This document shows positions 17,960 to 26,400 of a stretch of DNA of 49,881 bases, in pieces (position 1 is the first letter of the stretch; each line of letters opens with the position of its first letter). The DNA comes from an uncultured Bacteroidales bacterium (GTDB lineage: Bacteria; Bacteroidota; Bacteroidia; Bacteroidales; WCHB1-69): positions 1 through 49,881 of the forward strand of contig CAMKLG010000018.1 of the NCBI GenBank assembly GCA_946413585.1. The letters run 5' to 3'. The position numbers were made by a program, and so were the translations under genes. The notes beneath the pieces are model-generated. The model was not told the origin of the DNA, ran no database searches, and saw only the letters and a list, made by a program, of their open reading frames with translations.

Positions 17960-17990
17960 TTGACTGAAGGCGTTTCTTGTTGTATCTTTG
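17960..17990 (+). promoter_or_regulatory. Predicted promoter of the toxin-antitoxin pair (TTG-N20-TATCTTTG)
   Basis: TTG at 17960-17962 and TATCTTTG at 17983-17990 are 20 bp apart. A second -7-like box, TAATTTTG, occurs at 18135-18142, 27 bp before the preferred antitoxin ATG, but without a clear -33 element. Confidence 0.6.
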
Positions 17991-18168
17991 CCAGCAGATT
18001 ATTCAAAATAAAAAACAACAACGAAAGACTATGGCTGATACTATTGGAGAACGAACAAAGAAACAAACGTTGGGTGATGGTTCTGCAGAGCATTTTTTGA
18101 CTCTTCCCAGAGACCGTCGCTCCAAACATTTTTGTAATTTTGCCGCGCAAACCTTAAACCATTCGGTT

Positions 18169-18468
18169 ATGACGGCTACAGAATTAAACAATTTATGGGA
18201 ATATCTCCTGGGTCTTAACCTTTCTTCTGAGGATCGAATATGGCTCGGTGAACGATTGATGAATGATTCTAATGAAGAGTTGCTGCAATCTCAGGGAAAA
18301 ACAGCTCTTCAGTGGTTTCGGGAGCACCGCTTGAAAGAAATTCAGACAGACTGGAATTGTCAGTCTGCGTGGGATAAACTCACTCCAGAAAACCGCGAGG
18401 TTGCGCGAAAACTGAACCTCTCGCCGGAAGATATCGACGAACGGACTTTTAATATACTATCGAAATGA
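18169..18468 (+). CDS. Putative antitoxin of a PIN-domain toxin-antitoxin module
   Basis: 99 residues if started at the ATG at 18169 (MTATELNNLWEYLL); an in-frame ATG at 18031 would add 46 residues. The shorter form is preferred because it starts the helical, antitoxin-like part and follows a -7-like box, but the stronger promoter lies before 18031, so both forms are possible. The protein is helical and charged (SSEDRIWLGERLMNDSNEELL; LTPENREVARKLNLSPEDIDERTF). Its stop overlaps the toxin start by 4 bp (ATGA), the usual arrangement for translational coupling. I do not recognise its DNA-binding family; the role rests mainly on the partner. Confidence 0.7.
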   Translation: MTATELNNLWEYLLGLNLSSEDRIWLGERLMNDSNEELLQSQGKTALQWFREHRLKEIQTDWNCQSAWDKLTPENREVARKLNLSPEDIDERTFNILSK

Positions 18469-18887
18469 GACGTGTTTTCCTGGATACCAATATATTGATA
18501 GATCTCGCAATGGAACGCGAGTGTCGTGCTGAGGCAGAAATGATATGGGAGCTGGCTGACAATAATGCTATTGACATTTTTGCCACAACTCTTTCATACG
18601 CTAATGCAGCATACATTATGCGACGATTGCCCATGGACGATCGTTATGCTCGTTTATATGCCTTAACTAAAGGGGTTTCTATAGTGCCTTTGACCAAAGC
18701 TCATATTACGGCAGCCATCGCTCACCCAACGAAGGATTTTGAGGACATGTTGCAATACCAATGTGCCCGTGCCGCCGATTGTGAGGTGATTGTCACGAAT
18801 AACACAAAAGATTTCACCGAGTTTTGCTCTCTTCCAATAATGACTTCGAGTGAGTTTCTTGCCTCAGTTATTCCCCAGAACTCGTAA
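18465..18887 (+). CDS. PIN-domain (VapC-like) toxin ribonuclease
   Basis: 140 residues, typical PIN length. N-terminal FLDTNILIDL gives the first catalytic Asp (residue 7); DFEDMLQYQCA near residue 90 and IVTNNTKDF near residue 109 provide the later acidic positions of the metal site, all of which look intact. Family knowledge: such proteins are Mg-dependent ribonucleases held inactive by the upstream antitoxin. Coupled to the antitoxin by a 4-bp overlap. A hairpin terminator follows at 18912. Confidence 0.88.
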   Translation: MRRVFLDTNILIDLAMERECRAEAEMIWELADNNAIDIFATTLSYANAAYIMRRLPMDDRYARLYALTKGVSIVPLTKAHITAAIAHPTKDFEDMLQYQCARAADCEVIVTNNTKDFTEFCSLPIMTSSEFLASVIPQNS

Positions 18888-18911
18888 CTATAAATTCTCA
18901 ACCAAAACAAA

Positions 18912-18942
18912 TCGCCCCCGCTGGGATTCCAACGGGGGCGAA
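18912..18942. terminator. Terminator-like hairpin between convergent genes
   Basis: TCGCCCCCG and CGGGGGCGA arms enclose an 11-base loop. It is flanked by AAAT on one side and a weak T-run on the minus strand (GATTTGTTTT). It separates the plus-strand toxin from the minus-strand threonine dehydrogenase and can serve both. Confidence 0.6.
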
Positions 18943-18964
18943 ATATAAAGACCGAAAAACTCGA

Positions 18965-19915
18965 TTACAAGTTCTTCGTTTTCAGCACCTTGATCATATC
19001 GACGGTCATGGTGGCGAGGTCGTATTGCGGTTTGAAACCCCATTCCTCGCGGGCGCAGTGATCATCCATCTGATTTGGCCAAGAATCGGCGATGCTTTGG
19101 CGCAGTTCGTCGTATTGGTACTCCATCTGGAAGTCCGGGATGTGCTTCTTGATCTCGTTGTAAATCATCTCCGGTTCGAAACTCATAGCCGTGATGTTGA
19201 AGGAGTTGCGGTGTACCAGCTTGCTCGGATCAGCTTCCATGAGGTCCATGGCGGCCTTCAATGCATCGGGCATGTACATCATGTCCATGAAGGTGCCTTT
19301 CGCGATGGGGCAGACGAACTTTTCACCTTTCACTGCAGCGTAGTAAATTTCCACAGCGTAGTCGGTGGTGCCGCCGCCGGGGAGAGTCACGTTGGAGATG
19401 AGACCTGGGAAACGCACCGAACGGGTATCCACGCCGAAACGTTTGAAGTAGTAGTCGCTGAGCAGTTCGCCCGTGACCTTGGTGACACCGTAAATCGTCT
19501 TCGGACGCTGGATAGTGTCTTGCGGGGTCATGTCGTGCGGCGTGTCAGGACCGAATGCGCCGATGGAGCTGGGGGTGAAGAGGGAGCAGCCGAACTCGCG
19601 GGAGACTTCCAAACAGTTGATGAGCGCACCCACGCCTACGTTCCAGCCTAACATCGGGTTGGCCTCAGCCTTCGCGGAGAGAATGGCGGCGAGGTTGTAA
19701 ATTGCATCGATGTTATATTTTTTCACCGCGTCAGCGATGTCCTGTGCGTTGGTGGCGTCGATTTTGCACGACGGACCAGCATCTGCCAAGTCGCCCTTCA
19801 AGGGATAAATCATGTCAGCGGCAACCACGTTGTCGGTACCATAAACTGCACGCAATGCGGGAGTTAACTCTGAGCCAATCTGTCCGCAAGCTCCAATGAC
19901 CAGTATTTTTTTCAT
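18965..19915 (-). CDS. L-threonine 3-dehydrogenase, SDR (NAD-dependent epimerase-like) type
   Basis: Oxidises L-threonine to 2-amino-3-ketobutyrate with NAD, the first step to glycine and acetyl-CoA. 316 residues from the ATG at 19915 (MKKILVIGACGQIGSEL); the longer frame to 19957 is not needed. Extended-SDR features: glycine-rich GACGQIGSE at residues 8-16, then NLAAILSAKAE, the catalytic YGVTK motif, and a substrate part with GGGTTDYAVEIYYAA, which is typical of SDR threonine dehydrogenases and distinguishes them from sugar epimerases. Cytoplasmic. It has its own promoter and no operon partner; 19916-20229 otherwise holds only this promoter and that of the tRNA. Confidence 0.87.
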   Translation of the reverse strand: MKKILVIGACGQIGSELTPALRAVYGTDNVVAADMIYPLKGDLADAGPSCKIDATNAQDIADAVKKYNIDAIYNLAAILSAKAEANPMLGWNVGVGALINCLEVSREFGCSLFTPSSIGAFGPDTPHDMTPQDTIQRPKTIYGVTKVTGELLSDYYFKRFGVDTRSVRFPGLISNVTLPGGGTTDYAVEIYYAAVKGEKFVCPIAKGTFMDMMYMPDALKAAMDLMEADPSKLVHRNSFNITAMSFEPEMIYNEIKKHIPDFQMEYQYDELRQSIADSWPNQMDDHCAREEWGFKPQYDLATMTVDMIKVLKTKNL

Positions 19916-19954
19916 CTTTATCTTATTTTTTGTGAATACAAAATTTTGAGGGTG

Positions 19955-19962
19955 CAAAGGTA
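19955..19962 (-). promoter_or_regulatory. Predicted -7 box (TACCTTTG) of threonine dehydrogenase
   Basis: TACCTTTG on the minus strand fits TAnnTTTG and lies about 40 bp before the ATG at 19915. A TTTG only 11 bp upstream is too close for the -33 role, so the upstream element is unclear. Confidence 0.55.
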
Positions 19963-20207
19963 CATTTTATTCACAAATAATGAGCGAGAGTTGATTTTTT
20001 TTTGCTCATTACTTGTTGCCTTTTGCATGTAGCCTTTCGTCTTTCAATTATTGCACCGAAACCAGAAAATTATCCGAAAAATGTCTGTTATTATGCGGTA
20101 TAAACATATGCTCTTCCCTTTATCTTCTTGTTATCTGCTTGATAATCAGTGTAATAAAACGATATAAAAAAAAGTTTTCATAATGACCGATACAATAAAA
20201 AAAATAG

Positions 20208-20215
20208 TATCTTTG
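20208..20215 (+). promoter_or_regulatory. Predicted -7 box (TATCTTTG) of tRNA-Pro(GGG)
   Basis: TATCTTTG lies 14 bp before the first base of the mature tRNA, which fits a transcript start a few bases ahead of the tRNA. Confidence 0.65.
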
Positions 20216-20229
20216 CCGCCGTAATGATT

Positions 20230-20303
20230 CGGGGTGTGGCGCAGTTGGCTAGCGCACTTGCATGGGGTGCAAGGGGTCGGAAGTTCGAGTCTTCTCACCC
20301 CGA
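20230..20303 (+). tRNA. tRNA-Pro, anticodon GGG
   Basis: A full cloverleaf is seen: acceptor CGGGGTG/CACCCCG with discriminator A, D arm GCGCAGTTGGCTAGCGC, anticodon stem CTTGC/GCAAG with loop ATGGGGT (anticodon GGG), and a T arm with GTTCGAG. The 5' C is typical of proline tRNAs. CCA is not encoded. An intrinsic terminator follows. Confidence 0.95.
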
Positions 20304-20313
20304 CATCGAAAAG

Positions 20314-20344
20314 AAAAAAGCACAGTTTTTGCTGTGCTTTTTTT
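20314..20344 (+). terminator. Intrinsic terminator after tRNA-Pro(GGG)
   Basis: GCACAG and CTGTGC arms with a 6-base loop, preceded by an A-run and followed by seven T, 10 bp after the tRNA. Confidence 0.85.
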
Positions 20345-20433
20345 GTTATTACGCAATCGAATGACTCATTTCCTCCACCGATTTGCGCGTTATCGTATCA
20401 GAATATCTTTTATTGCTAATGGTCATATAAAAT

Positions 20434-20457
20434 AAGGACGGCCTCGCGACCGTCCTT
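20434..20457. terminator. Terminator-like hairpin at the end of the kor operon
   Basis: AAGGACGG and CCGTCCTT arms with an 8-base loop. On the minus strand it is followed by ATTTTATATG, fitting termination of the kor operon. The 28-bp palindrome at 20468 lies between it and the korC stop. Confidence 0.6.
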
Positions 20458-20467
20458 ATATACTATT

Positions 20468-20495
20468 GTAGAGACACAGCGCGCTGCGTCTCTAC
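20468..20495. repeat. 28-bp palindrome, GTAGAGAC family copy 2
   Basis: GTAGAGAC and GTCTCTAC ends with core ACAGCG/CGCTGC. It is 6 bp beyond the stop codon of korC, so it would form a hairpin at the very 3' end of the kor mRNA; on that strand the single mismatch becomes a G-U pair. Confidence 0.85.
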
Positions 20496-20501
20496 AGGCG
20501 A

Positions 20502-21053
20502 TTACAACGTGTGGTACGGAGTCAACAGACCCTTGCCGATTTCCACAGCTTCCTCGTTCTTGGGAATGAGGTGGTGGTGACGCTCAGGCAGGGATTTCTC
20601 CAGACCTTTGTGCAACATTTCGGGGGTGACGAGGGGTTTCACCTTCAGGAAACCGCCCAGCACGATCATGTTGAACAGCTTGGAGATACCGAGTTCGCTG
20701 GCCTTGTCGGCGGCGGCGACTTGGTAGATGTTGATGTCCTTGCGGGTCGGATGATGCGTGATGCCGTTCGGGTCGTAAATCAAGAGACCTCCGGGTTTCA
20801 CGGCGGATTCGAACTTGTCCATCGACTGTTGGTTCAGGATGATGGCCGTGTCGAACTGGTTCAGATAGGGGGAGCAGATGCGCTCGTCGCTGAGGATGAC
20901 GGTGACGTTGGAGGTACCACCGCGCATTTCAGGACCGTAGGAAGGCAACCAGCTCACTTCTTTGTCTTGCATGATGCCGGCGTACGCCAGGATCTTGCCC
21001 ATGGAGAGCACACCTTGTCCGCCGAAGCCTGCTATAATGATTTCTTCAGTCAT
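20502..21053 (-). CDS. korC: 2-oxoacid:ferredoxin oxidoreductase, gamma subunit
   Basis: 183-residue gamma subunit of the CoA-dependent 2-oxoacid oxidoreductase. The diagnostic start IIIAGFGGQGVLSMGKILAYA and the later SYGPEMRGGTSNVTVILS (the gamma-subunit RGG motif) are clear. It is the last gene of korDABC, 19 bp after korB. Together the subunits convert a 2-oxoacid, CoA and oxidised ferredoxin into acyl-CoA, CO2 and reduced ferredoxin in the cytoplasm. Whether the substrate is 2-oxoglutarate or branched-chain 2-oxoacids cannot be told from this subunit. Confidence 0.9.
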   Translation of the reverse strand: MTEEIIIAGFGGQGVLSMGKILAYAGIMQDKEVSWLPSYGPEMRGGTSNVTVILSDERICSPYLNQFDTAIILNQQSMDKFESAVKPGGLLIYDPNGITHHPTRKDINIYQVAAADKASELGISKLFNMIVLGGFLKVKPLVTPEMLHKGLEKSLPERHHHLIPKNEEAVEIGKGLLTPYHTL

Positions 21054-21072
21054 GTCTTTTGGATTTTAATGA

Positions 21073-21915
21073 TTATTTTTTTCTCAGTGAAAAGATGGTT
21101 TCGTTGGGCTGGTCGAAGGTGCCGACGCGCTCGATGAACTTGGGATCGAACTTGCCGTCAACTTTCATGTCGCCGAGCGGGAAGTATTTGAGGGTGTTCT
21201 CTTCCATCCACTTGTTAGCTTGGACAGGAGTCATCTTCCAACCGGAGTTACAGTTGGAGGTCACTTCCACGAAGGAAACGCCCTTGTTCAGTTTCTGGTT
21301 CTCGAAGGCCTGACGGATGGCTTTCTTACACTTACGGGCAGCTGCCGGGGTATAGACGGCCTGACGGGTAACATAGTACGTGCCAGGAAGTTGAGCCAGC
21401 ATTTCGGTCAGACGCATGGTGTGACCCATGATTTTGGGATCACGGCCGTAAGGACAGGTCACGGTTTCCATACCCTCGAGGGTGGTGGGAGCCATCTGAC
21501 CGCCGGTCATACCGTAGATACCGTTGTTGATGAAGATCATGGTGATGTTCTCGCCGCGGTTGCAAGCGTGGACAACCTCGCCGCAGCCGATGGAGGCCAA
21601 GTCACCGTCGCCCTGGTAGGAGAACACGAAGGTCTCGGGGCGGAGACGTTTGATGGCGGAGGCGCAGGCCGGGGCACGACCGTGGGCGGCTTCCACGAAG
21701 TCAACGTCGAAATAGTTGTATGCCAGCACGGAACAACCCACGGGGGAGATACCGATGACATTGTCTTGAATGCCCATTTCCTCGATCACCTCGGCGATGA
21801 TTCTGTGCACGACGCCGTGACCGCAACCAGGACAATAGTGCATTGTAGCATCCGTGAGAACCGGAGTGCGTTTGTACACCAAATTTTCGGGTTTGATTAT
21901 ATCTTCTCTTGTCAT
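21073..21915 (-). CDS. korB: 2-oxoacid:ferredoxin oxidoreductase, beta (thiamine-pyrophosphate) subunit
   Basis: 280 residues. MHYCPGCGHGVVHR carries the N-terminal cysteine pair of this subunit family. YQGDGDLASIGCGEVVHA followed by FINNGIYGMTGGQ is the GDG-to-NN thiamine-pyrophosphate and Mg binding motif. It lies 17 bp after korA and is co-transcribed. The catalytic half is complete, so the complex should be active. Confidence 0.92.
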   Translation of the reverse strand: MTREDIIKPENLVYKRTPVLTDATMHYCPGCGHGVVHRIIAEVIEEMGIQDNVIGISPVGCSVLAYNYFDVDFVEAAHGRAPACASAIKRLRPETFVFSYQGDGDLASIGCGEVVHACNRGENITMIFINNGIYGMTGGQMAPTTLEGMETVTCPYGRDPKIMGHTMRLTEMLAQLPGTYYVTRQAVYTPAAARKCKKAIRQAFENQKLNKGVSFVEVTSNCNSGWKMTPVQANKWMEENTLKYFPLGDMKVDGKFDPKFIERVGTFDQPNETIFSLRKK

Positions 21916-21932
21916 AATTTCAAGTGCTTAAA

Positions 21933-23012
21933 TTATTTAATCATTTTTTTCAACGCATCGAGGATTTCGACCGGGGTGGGGATGACACCGCCGTAACGGC
22001 CGTAGTGTTCGACGGGGATCTTGCAATCGACAGCCAGTTTCACGTCTTCGATCATCTGACCGGCGTTCATCTCCACGCTCAGGATCTTCTTCATGCGGCC
22101 ACCGATTTCCTTGACGGCTTTTGTCGGGAAGGGCCACAAAGTGATAGGACGGATCAAACCGACCTTGATGCCTTCGGCGCGTGCCAGCTCGACGGACTTC
22201 ATGCAGATACGGGCTGCAGAGCCGTAAGCCACGAAGATATATTCAGCGTCGTCGCATTGGATAGCCTCGTAGCGTGCGTCTTCCTCTTCGCATTTGCGGT
22301 ATTTGGCCTGGATGCGGTCGTTGATGGCCTCTTGTTTGAGGGCTTCCAGTTCGAGGGAAGTCACGATTCGGTGCTTGCCGGTGGAACGGTGTCCGGTGGC
22401 AGCCCAAGGACAATTTTGCTCGATGTATTCGTTGGTCCAGCGCGGTTTGTAGTCGTCAACCATGACTTTCTCCATCACCTGGCCGATGACGCCGTCGGAA
22501 AGGATGGCGACGGGGTTGCGGTATTTGAAGGCGAGGTCGAAGCCGAGTTCCACGAAGTCGTACATTTCCTGCACGGATGCGGGGGCGAGGGTGATCAGAC
22601 GATAGTCGCCGTGACCGCCGCCCTTGGTGGTCTGGAAATAGTCGGACTGAGAAGGTTGGATGGTACCGAGGCCGGGGCCGCCGCGAACGACGTTCACGCA
22701 CAATGCGGGCAGCTCAGCACCAGCGATATAAGAAAGACCTTCCTGCATCAGGGAGAATCCCGGGGAGGAAGATGAGGTCATGACGCGTTTACCAGCAGCA
22801 GCACCTGCATAAACCATGTTGATGGAAGCCAATTCGCTCTCGGCTTGCAGAACAACCATGCCAGTAGTAAGATATGGTCTCTCCGCCATCAGGTGCTCGA
22901 GCACTTCTGACTGCGGGGTAATGGGATAGCCAAAGTAACCGTCACAGCCACAACGGATGGCGGCTTCAGCAATGGCCTGGTTTCCCTTCATTAATACTAA
23001 TTGTTTTGCCAT
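21933..23012 (-). CDS. korA: 2-oxoacid:ferredoxin oxidoreductase, alpha subunit (VorB/KorA type)
   Basis: 359 residues. MAKQLVLMKGNQAIAEAA and CDGYFGYPITPQSEV (the YPITP motif) start the alpha subunit; VLQAESELASINMVYAGAAAG and TSSSSPGFSLMQEG are its conserved signatures. The close likeness to proteins annotated as VorB favours a role with branched-chain 2-oxoacids from amino-acid fermentation, but annotation of this family is loose. It follows the ferredoxin subunit after 53 bp. Confidence 0.9.
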   Translation of the reverse strand: MAKQLVLMKGNQAIAEAAIRCGCDGYFGYPITPQSEVLEHLMAERPYLTTGMVVLQAESELASINMVYAGAAAGKRVMTSSSSPGFSLMQEGLSYIAGAELPALCVNVVRGGPGLGTIQPSQSDYFQTTKGGGHGDYRLITLAPASVQEMYDFVELGFDLAFKYRNPVAILSDGVIGQVMEKVMVDDYKPRWTNEYIEQNCPWAATGHRSTGKHRIVTSLELEALKQEAINDRIQAKYRKCEEEDARYEAIQCDDAEYIFVAYGSAARICMKSVELARAEGIKVGLIRPITLWPFPTKAVKEIGGRMKKILSVEMNAGQMIEDVKLAVDCKIPVEHYGRYGGVIPTPVEILDALKKMIK

Positions 23013-23065
23013 TTTGATAGATGTTTTAATTAATTGTTGTTAAAATTCTTGATTCCTCGCGCGAA

Positions 23066-23293
23066 TTAGCACTTAGCGCGGTACACTTCAATGACCCCGT
23101 CGGGACAGATCACTGCGCAGCTGGCGCAGCCGATACAAGCGTCCTCGTTGACCATTTCCAGATAATTGTAACCCTTGGCGTTCACCTTCTTGGAGAGGGC
23201 GATGCATTTCGGGTCTTGCGGACAACCGGTTATGCAGACGGCACAACCTTTACACTTTTCAGTGTCGATGACTAAAGCTCCTTTAAATGCCAT
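23066..23293 (-). CDS. korD: 2-oxoacid:ferredoxin oxidoreductase, delta (2x[4Fe-4S] ferredoxin) subunit
   Basis: 75 residues. Two [4Fe-4S] motifs are seen: CKGCAVCITGCP (with an extra QDPKC segment after it) and CIGCASCAVICP. First gene of the operon, behind a -7 box at 23361-23368. It passes electrons from the catalytic subunits to free ferredoxin. Confidence 0.92.
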   Translation of the reverse strand: MAFKGALVIDTEKCKGCAVCITGCPQDPKCIALSKKVNAKGYNYLEMVNEDACIGCASCAVICPDGVIEVYRAKC

Positions 23294-23360
23294 AATTTTA
23301 ATATTTTAGAGAGTTATTGTATTGATTTTTTGTTGATTTCGACCATAAAAATTAAGTTGG

Positions 23361-23368
23361 CAAATGTA
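23361..23368 (-). promoter_or_regulatory. Predicted -7 box (TACATTTG) of the kor operon
   Basis: TACATTTG on the minus strand, 67 bp before the korD start codon. No well-spaced -33 element is seen. Confidence 0.55.
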
Positions 23369-23434
23369 CACTTTTTTTTCTTACAACGGGAAATAATTTT
23401 TCACGACCGTTGCAGAGGCGTTGTGCACACCCTC

Positions 23435-26400
23435 TTACTGTACCGTTATACGATTTCCATCACTTTGTCCACGATGTCCCGGCGCGTACATGCACTCGAC
23501 GGTGGCAGGGGCGTGGGAGAATGTGCCAGTCTGCGTGACATAGAGGTCGTATTCGATGATGATTGTGCCCTGCGGGAGGCGGTTCAGGAAGAAATGCTCA
23601 GCCGCATCGCGAGGGCTCTCCACCCACCACGCACCGTTGTTGCCGCCGCGTCGCTCATGAATGTTCACCGGCTCGAAAGCCGCCGTGCGCGGGTCTTTCA
23701 CATGCACGTACTCCAATTCGCGGTCGCTGCGGATGACCAACCGCACGGTGATGCGCTCGCCCAGACGCATGGGATTTGCCGCTGTCACTGGCTCAGCGTG
23801 CTTGCCGTCGCCCTCTGCCGGACGATGGAGCAGCGTGCGCTGGATCGTCAGACCGTCGCCGGAAGCTGTAACCTTGTCAGGAATTTCCAAATATTGCCAA
23901 TAGCACGACCCGAAAGCGGGATGTGCACTGTCGGTTTGTACCTTAATGTCAGCTAATTGCGGGGTCATCTCTTCGGTGGTCCATACGTGTTTCAGGTAGC
24001 CCGTTCCGGCTTCGGCACTTCCGTCTTGCGTGGGGGTGAAGGTCTCGCCGCCTACCGTTATCGTGGTAGTCGCAGGTGCGAGCAGATCCTTCGGGGCGTT
24101 CAGCAGCAAAGCGTAAACCGCTGCAGATGCGGCTTTTGTGCTCTTCCAACTATTACCCTCTTTTTGCAACAGCAACCACTGTTTCATCGCGGTCAATTCC
24201 TCTTCGCGCGGTGAAATTTCCGAAAAAGCTTCGATGAGCATCGCCTGCCGCTCCACGGGAGCCTCATACCACGGATAGTAACCCCATATCCGCCAGCCCT
24301 TCCGACGATTGCCGGGATTCTCGCCCCAGTACATGCCCAACTCCTTGTCGTGGAAGGCGTAATACCGCAGATCCTCCACGATTTGTCTGGCCACTTCCGT
24401 TTCACCTAAATGGTGCATGGTCAACGCAAATGCTGCCTGCCGCATGTAGGGGGCGGAGTGGATTTGATGGGCGGACAAGTTGATCAGATTCTGCACATAG
24501 GGCTTTTTCAGCCAAACGGAATCGAACCCCGCGAAGGAGCGAGCGTAAAGGTAATGCACGTCTTCTTCGCTGAAATAGAACTTCGCCTCAGGGTCCTTCA
24601 TCAGCCTTTCAAGATACTGCTGGTAACGCTCTTCTTGGATTTTGTCGGACTGACGGATAGCCTTGGCAAGCATCTTGTCCGCATCCGCCGACAGCTTCAC
24701 GCCCAATCGCTGGAGTTTGTAGAAGCCCGCGATGAGGTAGTCGGTGATGTATTGCGAATATCCGTAGCGGCCGTACCAATCCCATCCGCCACTTGGCAAC
24801 TGATTGTGCATCAGATTGTTGAGGCTTTGCGTGAGCTGACGGTCCAGGTTGTCGGCACTGAATAGCTCAGCGTTCTCGCGTCGTTGTTTCGATTCGCTTT
24901 GGGCGGAACTGAGCCACGGGGTCTCCTCCAAGAGGATGTTGCGAAGCGTCTCGTTCTTCAGCAACGGCGATTCCAAAGAACCGTTCAATGTGTCGTTGCG
25001 CCAACGTTCGAAGATGTCCTCCAACTCGGGGTTCTGCTTGAGGGCGTGGCGTACCACGGCAGCGGCGAACAATTTACTGAACAGCTGTTCGTTGCATTCG
25101 TACGGGTAGCGCATCAGCGAGGGCAGTGCTTGGATGGCGAGCCACGCGGGATTGGCGGTCACTTCCATCGTGTAGCTCAGAGGTCGCAGGGTAGGGGTCT
25201 GCGCGGTGCGATAACGCTGGAATGTGAAAGCGGTGTCGGTGCGGGCCGGCACAAAGAAATGTTGCGCCTCGGTAATCAGCATACGGTTGGGCAGTACGGG
25301 CAGGATGTTCTCCTCGCCGTCGCCGGCCACTGCTGCTGAATCGGTGCAGCGGGCCACGATGCGGTAGGTCACCGCAGGCACGTTTTCGGGTATCGCCAAG
25401 CGGAAATGGACCTCTTGGGAGGCGTTGGCGGAAACATCAAAGGGTTGGGAGTCGTTACCCACGATCATCTTAATCGGTTGGTTATTCTCCGCATTGAAAA
25501 ACGCCAAGGTCACCTCTCCGCGCACGTTTTTCTCACTGATATTGACTACCTTGGCAGCGAAATCCATGGTGTCGCCTTCGCGGAGAAACCGCGGGGCATT
25601 GCTTTGGAGCATGAACGAGCGGCGACTCTGCAAGAAAGCGGTAAGTTCGCACGTGGAAAGCCGCTTGTTGTGACCGGTGGCGAAGAACTGCCAGTTGGTG
25701 TATTGGTCGGGTAATGTGAACCGGAACCTGATGTGTCCTTGTTCATCGGTGCGCAATTGCGGATAGAAGAAAGCCGTCTCTGTGAAGGTCGTGCGCACGC
25801 GGATGTCGGGTGACGGCGCGGATATCTCCCTCTTCTCAGGCGTTTCTTCTTCTATTATTGTCTCCACTACTTGGACATCACGTCTAACTTGCATTCCATC
25901 GACAATGACTTGTTGTCCGTCGCTGCGGTTACCCCGCACGGAAGTCAGGGTGCCATCCACAGAGGAGACTCCCGCCATGTCACTCAATGCAGATCGTACA
26001 TCTCTGCCTGAGGCCGCAGTGTTGTCCATAGAAAACACTGGCGGTTCGTACGTCACAATGGCATAGTCAACACCATCATCTGCTCTTTGGAAATGATTCA
26101 TGGAGGTGTAATTGTACAGCGGGCGTATCTTTTCGTACGGTCCGGGCAAGTACCGGTGCTTTGCTTGGCGGAATGTGATATATGAGGGATAAGCAACAGA
26201 GAGATCTTTACATTCGGATCTCAATATCGTTGTTGTCATTTTTTTGCGAAACGCCCTGGGAATAGAGGATCTGTATCTCGGATTTAGCTTATACTCAGGT
26301 CCTTTCATTCCTAATTCGTATAAGCTGCCATCCATCATCCACGCTAACATTTCCACTTCCTTGGCGGCGTTTTGGTTTCCGTCATGGATGGTGATTTCCC

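Noticed and set aside
21220..22775. Plus-strand frames opposite korB and korA
   Set aside because: Shadows of the conserved subunits, with repeated Asp/Gly/His composition typical of antisense translation.
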